Below, in pieces: positions 62,528 through 64,000 of a DNA stretch of 64,000 nt; the stretch's first letter is position 1; each line of letters begins with the position of its first letter. The DNA is taken from assembly GCF_001187725.1 (NCBI RefSeq), contig NZ_LGIQ01000011.1, forward strand, positions 186,001 through 250,000. Direction: 5' to 3'. The stretch comes from Brevibacillus reuszeri. GTDB lineage: Bacteria > Bacillota > Bacilli > Brevibacillales > Brevibacillaceae. A model generated the notes under the pieces. The model was not told the DNA's origin and did no database searches. It was given only the letters and a program-made list of their open reading frames with translations. The translations under genes and the position numbers were made by a program.

Positions 62528-63531
62528 ATCCTGTCTCTCCCTTCTGCGGCTGCACCCGGCTCATGTAGCCAGCATCTGCACTCCGAGCCATCCCGTAGCC
62601 TCGAAAGCGGCGGACTTTGCGTACGGCAGATCGTCATCGCCTCCTGGCATCTCGGAGCAAATCGGCAGCCCTGCGGCCATTCTCCAGGTGAAGGGACATT
62701 CCCAGAGATGGCGTACAAGCGCCTCTCGCCTTTGGCATTATGCGGAACGGATTGAATCAGCCCAATCGTGTACGGATGCTTGGGACGGCGCAGCAGCGTG
62801 CGGACATCGGCTGACTCGATGACCTGGCCTGCATACATGACAAGGACACGGTCGCACATCTCTGCCACAACGCCGAGATCATGGGTAATCAGCATCACAG
62901 ACATGCCTGCCTCTGCGCGCATATCACGAATCAGGCTCAGCATTTGCGCCTGGATCGTCACATCCAGCGCAGTTGTCGGTTCGTCAGCAATTAATAGCTG
63001 CGGCTGGCAAGCCATCGCCATCGCAATCATCACCCGCTGCCTCATTCCCCCGGACAACCGGTGTGGATATTCGTTGTAAATATCTTGGGCGCGTGGAATC
63101 CCTACCTGTGCGATCAGCTCGATGGTTCGCTGCTTGCGCTGTTCTCCTCCAAGATGTGTATGCAACTGTAGCACTTCTCCGATCTGCCTGCCGATCGTCA
63201 GCACCGGATTGAGTGAGGTCATCGGCTCCTGAAAGATCATGGCGAGCCGGTTGCCGCGAATTTTGCGCATTTCTTTTTCTTCGAGTGTCAGAATGTCGGT
63301 TCCCTCGAAGTTTACCTGCCCGCTCACAACTCTGCCGTTTTTTCCAAGCAGTCTCATAATCGACAGGGATGTCACACTTTTTCCACACCCGGATTCCCCG
63401 ACAATTCCCAAGGTTTCTCCTTTACCCACCTGCAAATCTATGTTATCTACGACGGTTATTGTGGTATTTTTCCGACCGACAAACTGTGTTGTCAAACCTT
63501 TCACTGCGAGTACGGGTGATCTACCCTCCAT
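62524..63531 (-). CDS. Oligopeptide/dipeptide ABC transporter ATPase (DppD/OppD-like)
   Basis: 335 residues. Walker [10 protein letters not shown] near residue 44, [17 protein letters not shown], signature [17 protein letters not shown], Walker [14 protein letters not shown]-loop LITHDLGV, and C-terminal Cys cluster [21 protein letters not shown] precedes the ATG. It is the first gene of the minus-strand unit and is divergent from a LysR regulator. No permease gene of the DppB/DppC type is found within the window. Confidence 0.95.
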   Translation of the reverse strand: MEGRSPVLAVKGLTTQFVGRKNTTITVVDNIDLQVGKGETLGIVGESGCGKSVTSLSIMRLLGKNGRVVSGQVNFEGTDILTLEEKEMRKIRGNRLAMIFQEPMTSLNPVLTIGRQIGEVLQLHTHLGGEQRKQRTIELIAQVGIPRAQDIYNEYPHRLSGGMRQRVMIAMAMACQPQLLIADEPTTALDVTIQAQMLSLIRDMRAEAGMSVMLITHDLGVVAEMCDRVLVMYAGQVIESADVRTLLRRPKHPYTIGLIQSVPHNAKGERRLYAISGNVPSPGEWPQGCRFAPRCQEAMTICRTQSPPLSRLRDGSECRCWLHEPGAAAEGRDRM

Positions 63532-63621
63532 GTGATGTGATCCCTCCTATCTATCAAGCTGCTTTGTGTTATACTTCTGCCCAAACGAAATTATCAAAAT
63601 ATTTCGAAGGAGGTTTTTGAC

Positions 63622-64000
63622 ATGAATATGGACAACATTGAGGCATTTCTTTACGCATTCCAGCTAGGCAGCTTCAACAAGGCAGCAGAAGCGCTTTATT
63701 TGACCCAGCCCTCTGTCACTGCCAGAATCCAATCACTGGAAAGGGAACTACAAGGCCCCTTGTTTCATCGAGATGGGAAGCAAATCGCCCTGACCGAGCG
63801 CGGGAAGCAATTCCTCCCGTATGCACAAAAAATACTGCATGCCTATCAGGAGATTTCCACTACACTATGTGCCGAGCCCGTATCCGAAAAAAGCGTCACC
63901 ATCGGGTGTACTCTGCTCATGTCGACCCATATCCTTCCGGAAATTTTACCGATCTACCGTGAAAAATATCCTGGCGTCAATCTGCGGATCTTAGTCGGAT
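63622..64000 (+). CDS. LysR-family transcriptional regulator (3' end cut by window edge)
   Basis: The first 126 codons are visible. The winged HTH reads MDNIEAFLYAFQLGSFNKAA, then LTQPSVTARIQSLERELQ and LFHRDGKQIALTERGKQFL. The effector domain begins after about residue 90 (SVTIGCTLLMSTHILPEILP). AAGGAGG lies about nine bases before ATG 63622. It is divergent from the peptide-transport ATPase genes and probably controls them; the 90-base intergenic region is AT-rich and would hold its operators. Confidence 0.93.
   Translation, partial: MNMDNIEAFLYAFQLGSFNKAAEALYLTQPSVTARIQSLERELQGPLFHRDGKQIALTERGKQFLPYAQKILHAYQEISTTLCAEPVSEKSVTIGCTLLMSTHILPEILPIYREKYPGVNLRILVG

Overview
The window looks like chromosomal DNA of a low-to-moderate GC Gram-positive spore-former, most likely a Brevibacillus/Paenibacillus-type member of the Bacillales. 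The support is strong AGGAGG ribosome binding sites, lipoprotein signal peptides, a PbpC-like penicillin-binding protein, Fur boxes, LytTR and OmpR two-component systems, and PuuP-like permease clusters. No rRNA, tRNA, CRISPR array, complete phage or intact transposon was found.

Layout. 0-7 kb holds accessory and partly decayed genes: a MarR regulator cut by the left edge, a broken MFS pump, a very GC-rich acetyltransferase that looks actinobacterial, an MBL-fold hydrolase, a STAS-like protein, a serpin lipoprotein, and an AlaX/XRE-cupin pair. 7-17.6 kb is a sigma-54 module. An enhancer-binding regulator sits between a five-gene catabolic operon (M20 peptidase, SDR, glutamine-synthetase-like ligase, aldehyde dehydrogenase, PuuP-like permease) and a divergent chemoreceptor. 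Both flanking units have a recognisable -24/-12 promoter. 17.7-24.5 kb holds DUF1877, CbrC, a methyltransferase, a cold shock protein, a large leucine-rich-repeat membrane protein and the RNA ligase RtcB.

24.5-34.6 kb is the most unusual stretch. Small, mostly minus-strand genes of unrelated function and very different base composition are separated by copies of one 75-95 bp palindromic element, here called R1. They include a beta-lactamase-like hydrolase, SUKH-like, DHFR-like, MDR oxidoreductase, lipoprotein, CPCC, GNAT, kinase, VOC and signal peptidase genes. All R1 copies point the same way, and nearly all lie at the 3' side of a minus-strand gene. Further copies are at 3.55, 39.2 and 40.2 kb, the last beside a remnant of a tyrosine recombinase. 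This resembles a gene-cassette array, though the element is not a canonical attC site.

34.6-39 kb is a second SDR plus PuuP-like permease unit, followed by a LytTR response regulator and a Spo0B-type sensor kinase that probably control it. 39-46.3 kb is again small accessory genes, several broken (DinB-like, hydantoinase fragment, recombinase), and a LysE exporter divergent from an XRE-cupin regulator with three matching operator boxes. 46.4-55.6 kb has a PBP, an FHA/winged-helix regulator, a cupin, a decayed siderophore-binding lipoprotein with its intact AraC regulator and two Fur boxes, a COG4705 membrane protein, an OmpR-type two-component system and a TVP38-like protein. 55.7-63.5 kb is a peptide-utilisation cluster: two Dpp/Opp ATPases, a proline iminopeptidase, an M20 amidohydrolase, gamma-glutamyltransferase and an Opp-type binding lipoprotein. 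No permease genes are present, and a divergent LysR regulator is cut by the right edge.
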